NCBI RefSeq assembly: GCF_003837805.1
Contig: NZ_RQIT01000019.1
Coordinates: 1-64,000, forward strand
Direction: 5' to 3'
Source: Bradyrhizobium sp. RP6
Lineage (GTDB): Bacteria > Pseudomonadota > Alphaproteobacteria > Rhizobiales > Xanthobacteraceae
Length of the DNA stretch: 64,000 nucleotides
The notes beneath the pieces are model-generated. The model worked only from the letters and a program-made list of their open reading frames with translations, searched no databases and had not been told where the DNA came from. Below, one piece after another: positions 1 to 8,375 of this stretch. The translations under genes and the position numbers were made by a program. Numbering within the stretch: position 1 is the stretch's first letter; every line of letters starts with the position of its first letter.

Positions 1-168
1 GCCGCAGCCCAACGCCCTCGATCGGCCGCGAAAACGCAATCGTTCGACGCCGCGCGCCGATCGACGCCTCGCAAAAAAGTCTCATATCGGGAACTGCTCC
101 CGCACGCCCGATTAAGCAAAGCCCTCGCAAGCGGGAGAGGTGCAACAACTGACCTTGACGAGGCAGCG
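1..168. other. Window edge upstream of permease operon
   Basis: No complete gene is visible here. Two frames end in stops (TAA at 113-115 and TGA at 150-152), so the 3' end of an upstream transporter gene could lie here, but nothing in either short translation is recognisable. The frame of the permease that starts at 169 is open back to base 1, so a longer N-terminus cannot be excluded. The stretch at about 124-140 (CTCGCAAGCGGGAGAGG) resembles one arm of the palindromic repeat found at 56184-56330. Confidence 0.4.
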
Positions 169-1038
169 TTGACGACATCCGTGTCCGATCCCTCCCAAAA
201 GCACCAGCGCCGTGAGCACGGCCTGATGCTGGCATTGGTGTCGCCGGCGCTGCTGGTAATCCTGGCGCTGATCGTACTGCCGGTCGGCTGGCTGGCCTGG
301 CAGTCGATCTATCATGACGGCTTCACGCTGGAGAACTATCGCCGTGTCTTCACCGAGGACATCTACTGGCGCAGCTTCGCGCTGACCTTCGAGATCAGCC
401 TCGCGGTCACGTTGATTGCGCTGCTGCTCGGCTATCCCCTGGCCTATCTCGCCAATTCGTTGCCGAAAGGGTGGAGCATTTTCATCCTGGCCTTGGTCGT
501 GCTGCCGTTCTGTACCAGCGTGCTGGTTCGCGCCTATGCCTGGCTGGTGCTGCTTCAGCGTGGTGGCGTGATCAACCAGTTCCTGCGCCATCTCGAATTG
601 ATCTCCGAGCCGCTCGCGCTGGTCCACAACACCTTCGGCACGGTGGTTGCCACCGTGCACATCCTGTTGCCCTTCATGGTGCTGCCGCTTTATGCCACCA
701 TGCAGAAGATCCCGAACGATCTGATGCAGGCCGGCGCCAGCCTGGGCGCGAGCCCGTCGCTGACGTTCTTCCGGGTCTTCCTGCCGCTGTCGCTGCCGGG
801 CGTGCTGGCAGGCTGCACGATGGTGTTCGTGCTCTGCCTCGGCTTCTACATCACGCCGGAATTGCTCGGCGGCGGCCGTACCGTGATGGTGTCGATGCTG
901 GTGAGCCGCAATGTCGAGCTCTACAACCAGTTCGGGGCCGCGAGCGCGGTCGCAGTGGTGCTGCTCCTCGGCGTGCTCGTGATCTTCTTCGCGGTCAGCC
1001 GCTTCATCTCGCTCGATCGCGTGCTGGGACAGAAATGA
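169..1038 (+). CDS. ABC transporter permease, spermidine/putrescine type (PotB-like)
   Basis: This is an inner-membrane permease subunit (289 aa) of a binding-protein-dependent importer of the polyamine/iron/thiosulfate-type class. About six hydrophobic segments are visible, beginning near residue 20 (LALVSPALLVILALIV). The EAA-type loop that docks the ATPase lies near residues 185-215 (QAGASLGASPSLTFFRVFLPLSLPG, written here only as a landmark split around S-L-T). The chosen start is TTG at 169, preceded by a weak GAGG; an ATG at 223-225 near residue 19 is an alternative. The next permease overlaps it by ATGA, so the two are translationally coupled and probably form a heterodimer. The ATPase and binding protein are not in the window, so the substrate cannot be assigned. 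Confidence 0.85.
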   Translation: MTTSVSDPSQKHQRREHGLMLALVSPALLVILALIVLPVGWLAWQSIYHDGFTLENYRRVFTEDIYWRSFALTFEISLAVTLIALLLGYPLAYLANSLPKGWSIFILALVVLPFCTSVLVRAYAWLVLLQRGGVINQFLRHLELISEPLALVHNTFGTVVATVHILLPFMVLPLYATMQKIPNDLMQAGASLGASPSLTFFRVFLPLSLPGVLAGCTMVFVLCLGFYITPELLGGGRTVMVSMLVSRNVELYNQFGAASAVAVVLLLGVLVIFFAVSRFISLDRVLGQK

Positions 1039-1820
1039 TGCGCGCCTCGCCCGCCTGGATTGTCGTGTACGTGATCAGCGTGCTGGTGCTGGTCTATCTG
1101 ATCCTTCCCGTGCTGATCATCGTGCCGATCTCGTTCTCCAGCGCGCGTTTCCTGACGTTCCCGCCGCCGTCCTTCTCGCTGCGCTGGTACGAGCAATATT
1201 TCTCAAATCCCGCCTGGATGCAGGCGACGCGGGTGACGCTGACGGTCGCATTCCTGACCGTCCTGATCGCGACGCCGTGCGGCGTTGCCGCCGCCTACGC
1301 CGTCAGCCAATCCAGGCTGCGTATCATGCGCGTTATCCACATGGCGCTGCTTCTGCCGCTGGTGGTGCCGATCATCATCACCGCGGTCGGCATCTTCTTC
1401 GTCTATGCCCGGGTCGGTCTGGTCGCGACCCTGCCCGGCCTCGTTCTGGCGAATGTGATGCTGGGATTGCCTTACGTTGTCATCTCCGTGCTCGCGGGCC
1501 TGCAGAGCTTCGATCCGGCGCAGGAGATGGTGGCGCGCAGTCTCGGCATGAACCGCCTGCGCAGCTTCTTCGCGGTGACGCTGCCGCAGATCAAGTCCAG
1601 TGTCGTCGCCGGCGGCATCTTCGCTTTCATCTCGGCGATGGACGAGACGATCGTCGCGCTGTTCATCTCCGGCGGCCAGTACCAGCCGCTGACCAAGCGC
1701 ATGTTCACCGCGCTGCGCGACGAGATCGACCCAACCATCGCCGCGATCTCGACGCTGATGACTGCGGCCTCCTTCATGCTGGTGCTGCTGGCGAGCACGC
1801 GGCAGACGCGGAGCGGGTGA
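1035..1820 (+). CDS. ABC transporter permease, PotC-like
   Basis: This is the second permease (261 aa) of the same importer. Its ATG overlaps the stop of the first permease (ATGATG at 1035-1040; the second ATG is equally possible). Six membrane segments are expected. The coupling loop reads AQEMVARSLGMNRLRSFF and is followed by TLPQIKSSVVAGG, the usual place for the EAA motif of PotC/YdcV-type permeases. A long frame continues upstream to 471, but it overlaps the first permease and is a shadow. The 233 bp that follow (1821-2053) show no gene. Confidence 0.85.
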   Translation: MMRASPAWIVVYVISVLVLVYLILPVLIIVPISFSSARFLTFPPPSFSLRWYEQYFSNPAWMQATRVTLTVAFLTVLIATPCGVAAAYAVSQSRLRIMRVIHMALLLPLVVPIIITAVGIFFVYARVGLVATLPGLVLANVMLGLPYVVISVLAGLQSFDPAQEMVARSLGMNRLRSFFAVTLPQIKSSVVAGGIFAFISAMDETIVALFISGGQYQPLTKRMFTALRDEIDPTIAAISTLMTAASFMLVLLASTRQTRSG

Positions 1821-2053
1821 AGATGGCGCCCGTCCGGGGATCCCGGCGTTCGGTTCGGCCGATCGCAGGCGAAGACGTCGGAGCGCGGTAGCAAATCGCT
1901 TGATCGCGGCGCGTTGATCGTGCCATGGTTCCGCCCGCGCCGATTTGATCCTCAGCTTGCGGGCGCTTCTACAAATGCAGCTAAAGAGAACCGCTAGCCC
2001 TGCATCGTCCCGCATTGTGTGAAATCGTCGGCCATCTCGACCGGGAGGGCCAG

Positions 2054-2800
2054 ATGAAATTTGCTGCGATCGCGGACGTGCACGGGAATCGACCGGCGCT
2101 GGATGCCGTCCTTGCGGACATTGCCGCGCTCGGTATCGACGACGTCGTGAATCTCGGGGACCACGTCAGCGGACCGCTCGAGGCGGCCAGAACTGCAGAC
2201 CTGCTCATCGAGCGGGGCTTTCCCTCGGTGCGGGGCGATCAGGACCGAATCCTCCTGGAGCTCCGGCAGGCGGGCACTTCGGCGCGCAGCGACTTCCAGC
2301 AACTCGGGCGCAAGCATTTCGACTGGATGGCAAGCATGCCACCCACGCTGATGTACAGAGACCGGGTGTTCCTGTGCCATGCGTCGCCTGGGAACGACGC
2401 CGCCTTCTGGCTCGATCATATAGCCGGTGACGGCGGCGTGCGGGCCAGTCCGATCGAGGTGATCGAGTCCGAAGCCGAGGGGATCGCGGCCGAAATCATC
2501 CTGTGCGGGCACACTCATATTCCGAGGGTCGTTCGTCTGAGGGATGGACGGCTGGTCGTAAACCCCGGCAGCGTCGGGCTGCCCGGTTACGACGGGAAGT
2601 TGCCTGTGCCTTACGTGGTTGAGGTCGGCACGCCCCACGCGTGCTACGCCATATTGGAGCACTCCGGACCCGCCTGGACCGCGACGATCCGCTATGTGCC
2701 CTACGATAGCGCGGCCATGGCCGCGCTGGCGTGCAGCAGGGGCATGCTCACCTGGGCGAGCGCGATTGCAACCGGTTGGGTTCGGCCGGAGCGCCATTAG
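2054..2800 (+). CDS. Metallophosphoesterase (YfcE/MJ0936-like)
   Basis: This is a calcineurin-like phosphoesterase of 248 aa, probably cytoplasmic. The metal-site motifs appear in order: DVHGN (residues 8-12), NLGDHVSGP, RGDQDR, CHAS and GHTH, followed by the NPGSVGLPG segment typical of the YfcE/MJ0936 subgroup. ATG 2054 was chosen because GGGAGG lies just before it; a TTG at 2015 has no such site. The usual GN(H/C)D motif reads GDQD here, so the bridging Asn is replaced by Asp. The substrate is unknown; members act on phosphodiesters or nucleotides. It stands alone between two operons. The following 254 bp (2801-3054) contain no recognisable gene. Confidence 0.8.
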   Translation: MKFAAIADVHGNRPALDAVLADIAALGIDDVVNLGDHVSGPLEAARTADLLIERGFPSVRGDQDRILLELRQAGTSARSDFQQLGRKHFDWMASMPPTLMYRDRVFLCHASPGNDAAFWLDHIAGDGGVRASPIEVIESEAEGIAAEIILCGHTHIPRVVRLRDGRLVVNPGSVGLPGYDGKLPVPYVVEVGTPHACYAILEHSGPAWTATIRYVPYDSAAMAALACSRGMLTWASAIATGWVRPERH

Positions 2801-3054
2801 GCCGGCGCCGGTCAGAACCACCCCTGGTTCGCGCTGACGCCGCGGACCTTGAAGTCCTCCGGTATCTGCTCACGGATCTGCTCCGGCGGCAGCGGCACGG
2901 GCCGTCGTGCAACGGGCAGGGACGGGCATGCCGCCCGCGCAGGGTGCAAAAAGCCTTTCGATCTTGCGCGTCCTGTCGGCCTGTCCTACGCCACGTCCGA
3001 ACGAAATTCATGCGAGGCGGTCAGGGGCATCGCCGAAGTCTTGAGGGAGCCGAC

Positions 3055-4716
3055 ATGACCATTCGCAACACCCGTACGGGGGGCCAGATCCTGATCGATC
3101 AGCTCGTCGCGCAAGGCGTCGAGCGCGTCACCTGCGTGCCGGGGGAGAGCTATCTGGCGGCGCTCGATGCGCTGCATGACAGCCCGATCGACGTCGTGAT
3201 CTGCCGGGCCGAAGGCGGCGCGGCGATGATGGCGGAGGCCTATGGCAAGCTCACGGGACGGCCCGGAATCTGCTTCGTCACCCGCGGGCCGGGCGCGACC
3301 AATGCCAGCCACGGCGTCCACGTCGCGATGCAGGATTCGACGCCGATGATCCTGTTCGTAGGCCAGGTCGACACCGGCATGCGGGAGCGCGAGGCGTTCC
3401 AGGAGCTCGACTACAAGGCGGTGTTCGGCTCCATGGCGAAATGGGCGGTCGAGATCGATCGCCCCGATCGCATTCCGGAGCTGGTCGCGCGCGCCTTCCG
3501 CGTCGCCATGCAGGGCCGCCCCGGTCCCGTGGTGATCGCGCTGCCGGAGAACATGCTGACCGAGACCGCAGCCGTTGCCGATGCCATGCGCATCGAGCCC
3601 GCCGTGAGCTGGCCGGCGCCTGCCGATATCGAACGCGTTGGTGCGATGCTTGCGAGCGCCAAGGCGCCGCTCGTCATTCTCGGCGGTTCGCGCTGGACGG
3701 ATGAGGCGACCAAGAGCATTGCACGGTTTGCCGAGCGGTTCGACCTGCCGGTCGCGACCTCGTTCCGCCGGGCCTCGCTGATCGACGCCGACCATTCGCA
3801 CTATGCCGGCGATCTCGGCATCGGGCCGAGCCCGGGCCTGAAGGCGCGTATCGAGGGCGCCGATGTCATTCTGCTCATCGGCGGCCGCATGTCGGAGATG
3901 CCGTCCTCGTCCTACACGCTGCTCGACATTCCGACCCCGCAGCAAAAGCTGATCCATGTGCATCCGGGCTCGGAAGAGCTCGGCCGCGTCTATCAGCCGG
4001 CGCTCGCGATCCAGGCGACGCCGGCTGCGTTCGCGGCGGCCGTCGAGACGCTGAAGCCCGCCGGCACGGTCGCCTGGAAGGGCGAGGCCGCCAAGGCGCA
4101 CGCCGATTATCTCGCCTGGACCGGGAAGGCGCGCGAGCTGCCGGGCACGTTCCAGTACGGCCAGGTGATGACCTGGCTGCGCGACCGCCTGCCCAAGGAC
4201 GCCATCGTCTGCAACGGCGCCGGCAATTATGCCGGCTGGATCCATCGCCATCACCGTTTCCACAGCTTCGCCGCCCAGCTCGCGCCGACCTCGGGCTCGA
4301 TGGGCTACGGCGTGCCGGCGGGCGTGCTCGCCAAGCGGCAATATCCGGATCGCGTCGTCGTCGCGTTCGCCGGCGACGGCTGCTTCCTGATGAACGGCCA
4401 GGAATTTGCGACGGCCGTGCAGTATGACGCGCCGTTGATCGTGATCGTCGTCGACAATTCGCAATACGGCACCATTCGCATGCACCAGGAGCGCGACTAT
4501 CCCGGCCGTGTCGTCGGCACCCAGCTCAAGAATCCGGATTTCGCGATGTACGCGAAGGCATTCGGTGGTCATGGCGAGCGCGTCGAGCGCACCGAAGAGT
4601 TCGCGCCGGCCTTCGAGCGCGCGCTCGCCTCGGGGAAGCCGGCGATCCTCCACTGCATCATCGATCCGCGCGCGATCTCGGTCGGCAAGGATTTTGTGCC
4701 CGCAGTGAAGGCTTAA
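3055..4716 (+). CDS. Thiamine-diphosphate-dependent enzyme, acetolactate-synthase-like
   Basis: This is a ThDP enzyme of 553 aa with the normal three-domain order. The N-terminal Pyr domain has the activating Glu in the CRAEGGAAMMAEAYG segment near residue 53 and the RGPGATNA loop. A central Rossmann-like domain follows. The C-terminal PP domain has GDGCFLMNGQE and, about 25 residues on, DNSQYGT, which is the GDG...N Mg-ThDP signature. ATG 3055 has GAGGGAG in front. The family includes acetolactate synthases, glyoxylate carboligases and 2-oxoacid decarboxylases, and the sequence does not settle which. It is the first gene of a run of four (to 7558), four bases before a DadA-like gene. A 2-oxo acid made by that oxidase would be a logical substrate, but this is inference. 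Confidence 0.85.
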   Translation: MTIRNTRTGGQILIDQLVAQGVERVTCVPGESYLAALDALHDSPIDVVICRAEGGAAMMAEAYGKLTGRPGICFVTRGPGATNASHGVHVAMQDSTPMILFVGQVDTGMREREAFQELDYKAVFGSMAKWAVEIDRPDRIPELVARAFRVAMQGRPGPVVIALPENMLTETAAVADAMRIEPAVSWPAPADIERVGAMLASAKAPLVILGGSRWTDEATKSIARFAERFDLPVATSFRRASLIDADHSHYAGDLGIGPSPGLKARIEGADVILLIGGRMSEMPSSSYTLLDIPTPQQKLIHVHPGSEELGRVYQPALAIQATPAAFAAAVETLKPAGTVAWKGEAAKAHADYLAWTGKARELPGTFQYGQVMTWLRDRLPKDAIVCNGAGNYAGWIHRHHRFHSFAAQLAPTSGSMGYGVPAGVLAKRQYPDRVVVAFAGDGCFLMNGQEFATAVQYDAPLIVIVVDNSQYGTIRMHQERDYPGRVVGTQLKNPDFAMYAKAFGGHGERVERTEEFAPAFERALASGKPAILHCIIDPRAISVGKDFVPAVKA

Positions 4717-4720
4717 GGCG

Positions 4721-5986
4721 ATGCCGGCCTGCCGTCACGTCGCCATCATCGGTGCCGGTGCGATCGGCGTGATCAGCGCGATCGAGGCCCTGCGCGAGGG
4801 CCATCGCGTCACGCTGATCGATCCGGGCGAGCCCGGTGGCGAACAGGCGGCGAGCTACGGCAATGCCGGCTGGCTGTCGTCGCATTCGGTGATTCCGCCG
4901 GCCGAGCCGGGCATCTGGAGGAAGGTGCCGGGATATCTCTTGGACCCGCTCGGCCCGCTCGCGATCCGCTGGTCCTACTTGCCGAAGGCGTTGCCCTGGC
5001 TGGTCAAGTACCTGCTCTCGGGCTGGACCGCGGCGCGGGTCGAGACCACGGCGTTCGCGCTGCGCGATCTCCTGAAGGACGCGCCGTTGCTGCACCGGAA
5101 GCTCGCGGAAGAGGCCGGCGTCCCTGAATTGATCGAGCGCAACGGCGTGATGCATGTCTTTCCCTCGCGCGGCAATTTCGACAATGATCTCGGCTGGCGC
5201 CTGCGCAAGAAGGTCGGCGTCCAATGGCTGGAGCTCAATGCCGATGAGATGCGCCAGCGCGAGCCGGAGCTGCATCCGCGCTACACCTTTGGCGTGGTGG
5301 TGGAGGAGGCCGGGCGCTGCCGCGATCCCGGCGCCTATGTCGCCGCGCTCGCCGCGCATGCGCTGGCGAGCGGCGCCAGACAGGTGCGCGCCAAGGCGAC
5401 GGGGCTCAAGCTCTCCGGCAACAAGCTCGTCGCCGTCATCACCGAGACCGGCGAGATCGCCTGCGATGCCGCTGTGATCGCCGCCGGCGCGAGGTCGAAG
5501 CAGCTCACCGCGTCGGTGGGCGATCCCCTGCCGCTCGAGAGCGAGCGCGGCTATCATGTCGTGATCGAGAATCCGGAAGTCGGTCCCCGTAGCTCGATGA
5601 TGGCGTCCGACGCCAAGATGGTGGTGAACTGGACCAACAAGGGCCTGCGCGCCGCCGGCACGGTGGAGTTTGCCGGTCTCGAAGCCGCACCGAACTGGAA
5701 GCGCGCCGAGATCCTGCGCAACCACCTCATCGGCATGTTCCCGAAATTGCCGAAGGACATTCCGGCCTCGCGCGTCAAGACCTGGTTCGGCCATCGCCCG
5801 AGCATGCCGGACGGACGTCCTTGCATCGGCTATGCGCGCGCCTCCCGCGACGTCGTCTATGCGTTCGGCCACGGCCATGTCGGCCTGGTCGGCTCGGCCC
5901 GCACCGGCCGTCTCGTCGCCCAGCTCGTGAGCGGCAAGGCGCCTGAGATTCCGCTCGGCCCCTTCGCGCCTGATCGTTTCCTCTGA
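4721..5986 (+). CDS. FAD-dependent amino acid oxidoreductase (DadA-like)
   Basis: This is a DAO-family flavoprotein of 421 aa, the usual length for D-amino acid dehydrogenases. The dinucleotide fold is at the N-terminus (IIGAGAIGVISAIEALREGH, residues 8-27, then TLID). The AASYGNAGWLSSH stretch that follows is characteristic of DadA. The C-terminal FAD contact includes GHGHVGLVGSARTGRL. The likely reaction is oxidative deamination of a D-amino acid to a 2-oxo acid, with electrons passed to a quinone or other carrier. It lies four bases after the ThDP enzyme and nine before the racemase-family gene, so all three are probably one mRNA. Sarcosine/proline-type substrates remain possible. Confidence 0.85.
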   Translation: MPACRHVAIIGAGAIGVISAIEALREGHRVTLIDPGEPGGEQAASYGNAGWLSSHSVIPPAEPGIWRKVPGYLLDPLGPLAIRWSYLPKALPWLVKYLLSGWTAARVETTAFALRDLLKDAPLLHRKLAEEAGVPELIERNGVMHVFPSRGNFDNDLGWRLRKKVGVQWLELNADEMRQREPELHPRYTFGVVVEEAGRCRDPGAYVAALAAHALASGARQVRAKATGLKLSGNKLVAVITETGEIACDAAVIAAGARSKQLTASVGDPLPLESERGYHVVIENPEVGPRSSMMASDAKMVVNWTNKGLRAAGTVEFAGLEAAPNWKRAEILRNHLIGMFPKLPKDIPASRVKTWFGHRPSMPDGRPCIGYARASRDVVYAFGHGHVGLVGSARTGRLVAQLVSGKAPEIPLGPFAPDRFL

Positions 5987-5995
5987 GAGCGCACC

Positions 5996-6739
5996 ATGAC
6001 CTATTCTGCCAGCTCGACCTCCCGCATCGCCCGTGGTGGCAAGGCCATCTATGGCGCGCCCCTCGGCATCCTGATGCTAGAGGCGCGCTTCCCCCGGATT
6101 CCCGGCGACATGGGCAACGGCACGACCTGGCCGTTCCCAGTTCTGTATCGCGTGGTGAGCGGGGCTTCGCCGGAGAAGGTGGTGCTGAAGGGCGCGGCCG
6201 GCCTGTTGCCCGACTTCATCGACGCGGCCAAGGATCTGGTGCGGCTGGGCGCCGAGGCCATCACCACCAATTGCGGCTTCCTCTCGCTGTTCCAGAAGGA
6301 GATCGCGGCCGCCGTCGGCGTTCCCGTCGCGACCTCGTCATTGATGCAGGTGCCCTGGGTGCAGGCGACCTTGCCGCCGGGCAAGCGCGTCGGCCTCGTC
6401 ACGGTATCGGGCGCGACCCTGACCCCGGCTCATCTCGAAGGCGCCGGCGTGCCGCTCGACACGCCGCTGGTCGGCACCGAGAACGGCAAGGAGTTTTTCC
6501 GTGTCCTGATCAAGGCCGAGAAGGATGACATGGACGTGGCGCAAGCCGAGCGCGACGTGGTCGAGGCTGGTAAAGAGCTCGTCGCAAGGAATCCGGATGT
6601 CGGCGCCATCGTGCTCGAATGCACCAACATGCCGCCTTATGCCGCAGCGCTTCAGGCCGAAGTCGGGCTGCCGGTCTACGACATCTATTCCATGATCACC
6701 TGGTTTCATGCTGGACTGCGCCCGCGCGTCTTTGCGTGA
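5996..6739 (+). CDS. Aspartate/glutamate racemase family protein
   Basis: This protein of 247 aa belongs to the Asp/Glu/hydantoin racemase superfamily. The two cysteines that act as acid/base pair in this superfamily appear in TTNCGFL (near residue 96) and LECTNMPP (near residue 203), each in the expected half of the pseudo-symmetric fold. The N-terminus has a Gly/Pro-rich segment before the first strand (GAPLGILMLEARFPRIPGD). It could epimerise an amino or hydroxy acid and so supply the neighbouring DadA-like oxidase. Maleate isomerase or arylmalonate decarboxylase activity are alternatives in this superfamily. Nine bases separate it from the oxidase gene. Confidence 0.8.
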   Translation: MTYSASSTSRIARGGKAIYGAPLGILMLEARFPRIPGDMGNGTTWPFPVLYRVVSGASPEKVVLKGAAGLLPDFIDAAKDLVRLGAEAITTNCGFLSLFQKEIAAAVGVPVATSSLMQVPWVQATLPPGKRVGLVTVSGATLTPAHLEGAGVPLDTPLVGTENGKEFFRVLIKAEKDDMDVAQAERDVVEAGKELVARNPDVGAIVLECTNMPPYAAALQAEVGLPVYDIYSMITWFHAGLRPRVFA

Positions 6740-6778
6740 ACGCGTCCGCGAGATCGTCACTAGTCCTGGAGCGAACCC

Positions 6779-7558
6779 ATGAAACTATCCGGCAAGGTCG
6801 CCGCCATCACCGGTGCGGCGCGCGGTATCGGCAAGGCCTGCGCGAAGAGATTCCTGGACGATGGCGTCAAGGTCGTCATCTCCGATGTCGATGCAGACGG
6901 CCTCGCCGCGACGGCCGCCGAGCTCGGGCGGCCGGACGCCCTGCGCACTGTCGTTGGCAACGTCGCCAAGCGCGCGGACGTGGATCAGCTGGTCGCGACA
7001 GCCGCGAAGGAGTTCGGCCGGCTCGACATCATGGTCAACAATGCCGGTGTCGCCCGCAACCGCGACATTCTCGAGATTACCGAAGAGGAGTTCGACGAGA
7101 TCATCGGCATCAACTTGAAAGGCGCATTCTTCGGCGTGCAGGCGGCCGCCAGGCAGATGATCGGGCAAGGCGGCGGCGGGGTCATCATCAACATGTCCTC
7201 GGTGAATGCGCTGCTGGCGATCCCGACGCTTGCGACCTACGCCATCTCCAAGGGCGGCATGAAGCAGCTCACCTCGGTCGCCGCCGTTGCGCTGGCTCCG
7301 CACAACATTCGTGTCGTGGCGGTCGGCCCCGGCACGATCCTGACCGACATGGTGGCCTCGTCCATCTACACCTCGGAAGATGCCCGCAGGACCGTGATGT
7401 CACGCACGCCGGCGGGCCGCGGCGGCGAGCCGAGTGAGGTGGCGTCGGTCGTGGCGTTCCTTGCCAGCGACGATGCGTCCTACATCACCGGGCAGACGAT
7501 CTATCCGGACGGCGGCCGGCTGATCCTGAACTACACGGTGCCGGTGAAGGAGAAGTAG
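6779..7558 (+). CDS. Short-chain dehydrogenase/reductase
   Basis: This is a classical SDR of 259 aa. The cofactor motif TGAARGIGKAC is at residues 11-21, NNAGV follows near residue 88, and the catalytic set is Ser in NMSSVNA and Tyr/Lys in YAISKGG. The acidic residue after the second strand (ISDVDADG) points to NAD(H) rather than NADP(H). The C-terminal YITGQTIYPDGGRLI matches the FabG-like group. It is an NAD-dependent alcohol or hydroxyacid dehydrogenase of unknown substrate, likely the last step encoded by the 3055-7558 operon. It ends only three bases from the stop of the convergent IclR gene. Confidence 0.85.
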   Translation: MKLSGKVAAITGAARGIGKACAKRFLDDGVKVVISDVDADGLAATAAELGRPDALRTVVGNVAKRADVDQLVATAAKEFGRLDIMVNNAGVARNRDILEITEEEFDEIIGINLKGAFFGVQAAARQMIGQGGGGVIINMSSVNALLAIPTLATYAISKGGMKQLTSVAAVALAPHNIRVVAVGPGTILTDMVASSIYTSEDARRTVMSRTPAGRGGEPSEVASVVAFLASDDASYITGQTIYPDGGRLILNYTVPVKEK

Positions 7559-7561
7559 GGC

Positions 7562-8356
7562 TCACTCCGCCGCAACGGTGATCCCGTAACCCAGCCGCTT
7601 CGAAATGCTCCCGGCGCAGTCGCGCAGCGCGTGCGCGATCGGGCTGTCCCAGCGGGCATCGAAGGTGCCTTCCGGTCCCATCGCGGTGATGACCAGCGCG
7701 ACATGGCCGGAATGATCGAACACCGGCGCGGAGAACGCGTTGACGCCGGGCAGGGGATCGCCGAGCGCACGGGCGACGCCGTGCTTGCGAACTTCGGCGA
7801 GCATCTCGGTGAGCTTGGCGCCTTTCACGGCGCGCTTCGGATTGTAGCCGACGCCATGACGGTCGAGACCGCTTTCGAGCGCGGCGCTGATCGTCTTCTC
7901 CGGCAGGAACGCCGCAAACGCGCGGCCAGTCGCGGTCTCCAGCAGCGCCATCACCGAGCCGACGCGCATCACGATGTGCACCGGTTGGGCCGGCTCTTCG
8001 AGCTGCACCACGGTCGGGCCGTGCGTGCCCCAGACCGCGAGCGAGACCGCGTGACCGATCTGGCTGGCCAGGCCCGCGATCTTCGGCCGCGCGATGCGCA
8101 CGCCCGAGAGGCGGCGCAGGCTGATCAGGCCGAGCTCGAGCGCCAGCGCGCCGATCTCGTAGCGGCCGGTGGTCTCGTCCTGCTCGATCAGGCCGATGCG
8201 GGAGAAGCTGGCGAGATAGGGATGCGCCTTGGCCGGCGTCATGCCGGCCTCGCGGGCAAGATCGCGCAGCATCATCGGCTCGCCGCATCTTGCGAGCGCG
8301 CGGAGCAATTCTCCGCCGACCTCGATCGACTGGATGCCGCGGCTTTCCCTCTTCAT
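7562..8356 (-). CDS. IclR-family transcriptional regulator
   Basis: This is a DNA-binding regulator of 264 aa. The N-terminal winged helix-turn-helix (SIEVGGELLRAL to YLASFSRIGLIEQD, about residues 9-80) is followed by the IclR effector domain with GRAFAAFLPE and, near the C-terminus, SAPVFDHSGHVALVITAMGP. The start at 8356 is fixed by a perfect AGGAGG five bases upstream and places the gene 19 bp downstream of the flavoprotein stop. A start at 8425 would overlap that gene. IclR proteins usually bind a small acid or aromatic metabolite. It is the distal gene of the minus operon and probably controls that operon, the convergent 3055-7558 operon, or both. Confidence 0.85.
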   Translation of the reverse strand: MKRESRGIQSIEVGGELLRALARCGEPMMLRDLAREAGMTPAKAHPYLASFSRIGLIEQDETTGRYEIGALALELGLISLRRLSGVRIARPKIAGLASQIGHAVSLAVWGTHGPTVVQLEEPAQPVHIVMRVGSVMALLETATGRAFAAFLPEKTISAALESGLDRHGVGYNPKRAVKGAKLTEMLAEVRKHGVARALGDPLPGVNAFSAPVFDHSGHVALVITAMGPEGTFDARWDSPIAHALRDCAGSISKRLGYGITVAAE

Positions 8357-8375
8357 GCGCCTCCTGGCGGGTGGC

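Noticed and set aside
471..1034. Upstream extension of the second permease frame
   Set aside because: It lies inside the first permease in another frame; the ATGA overlap at 1035 is the natural start.
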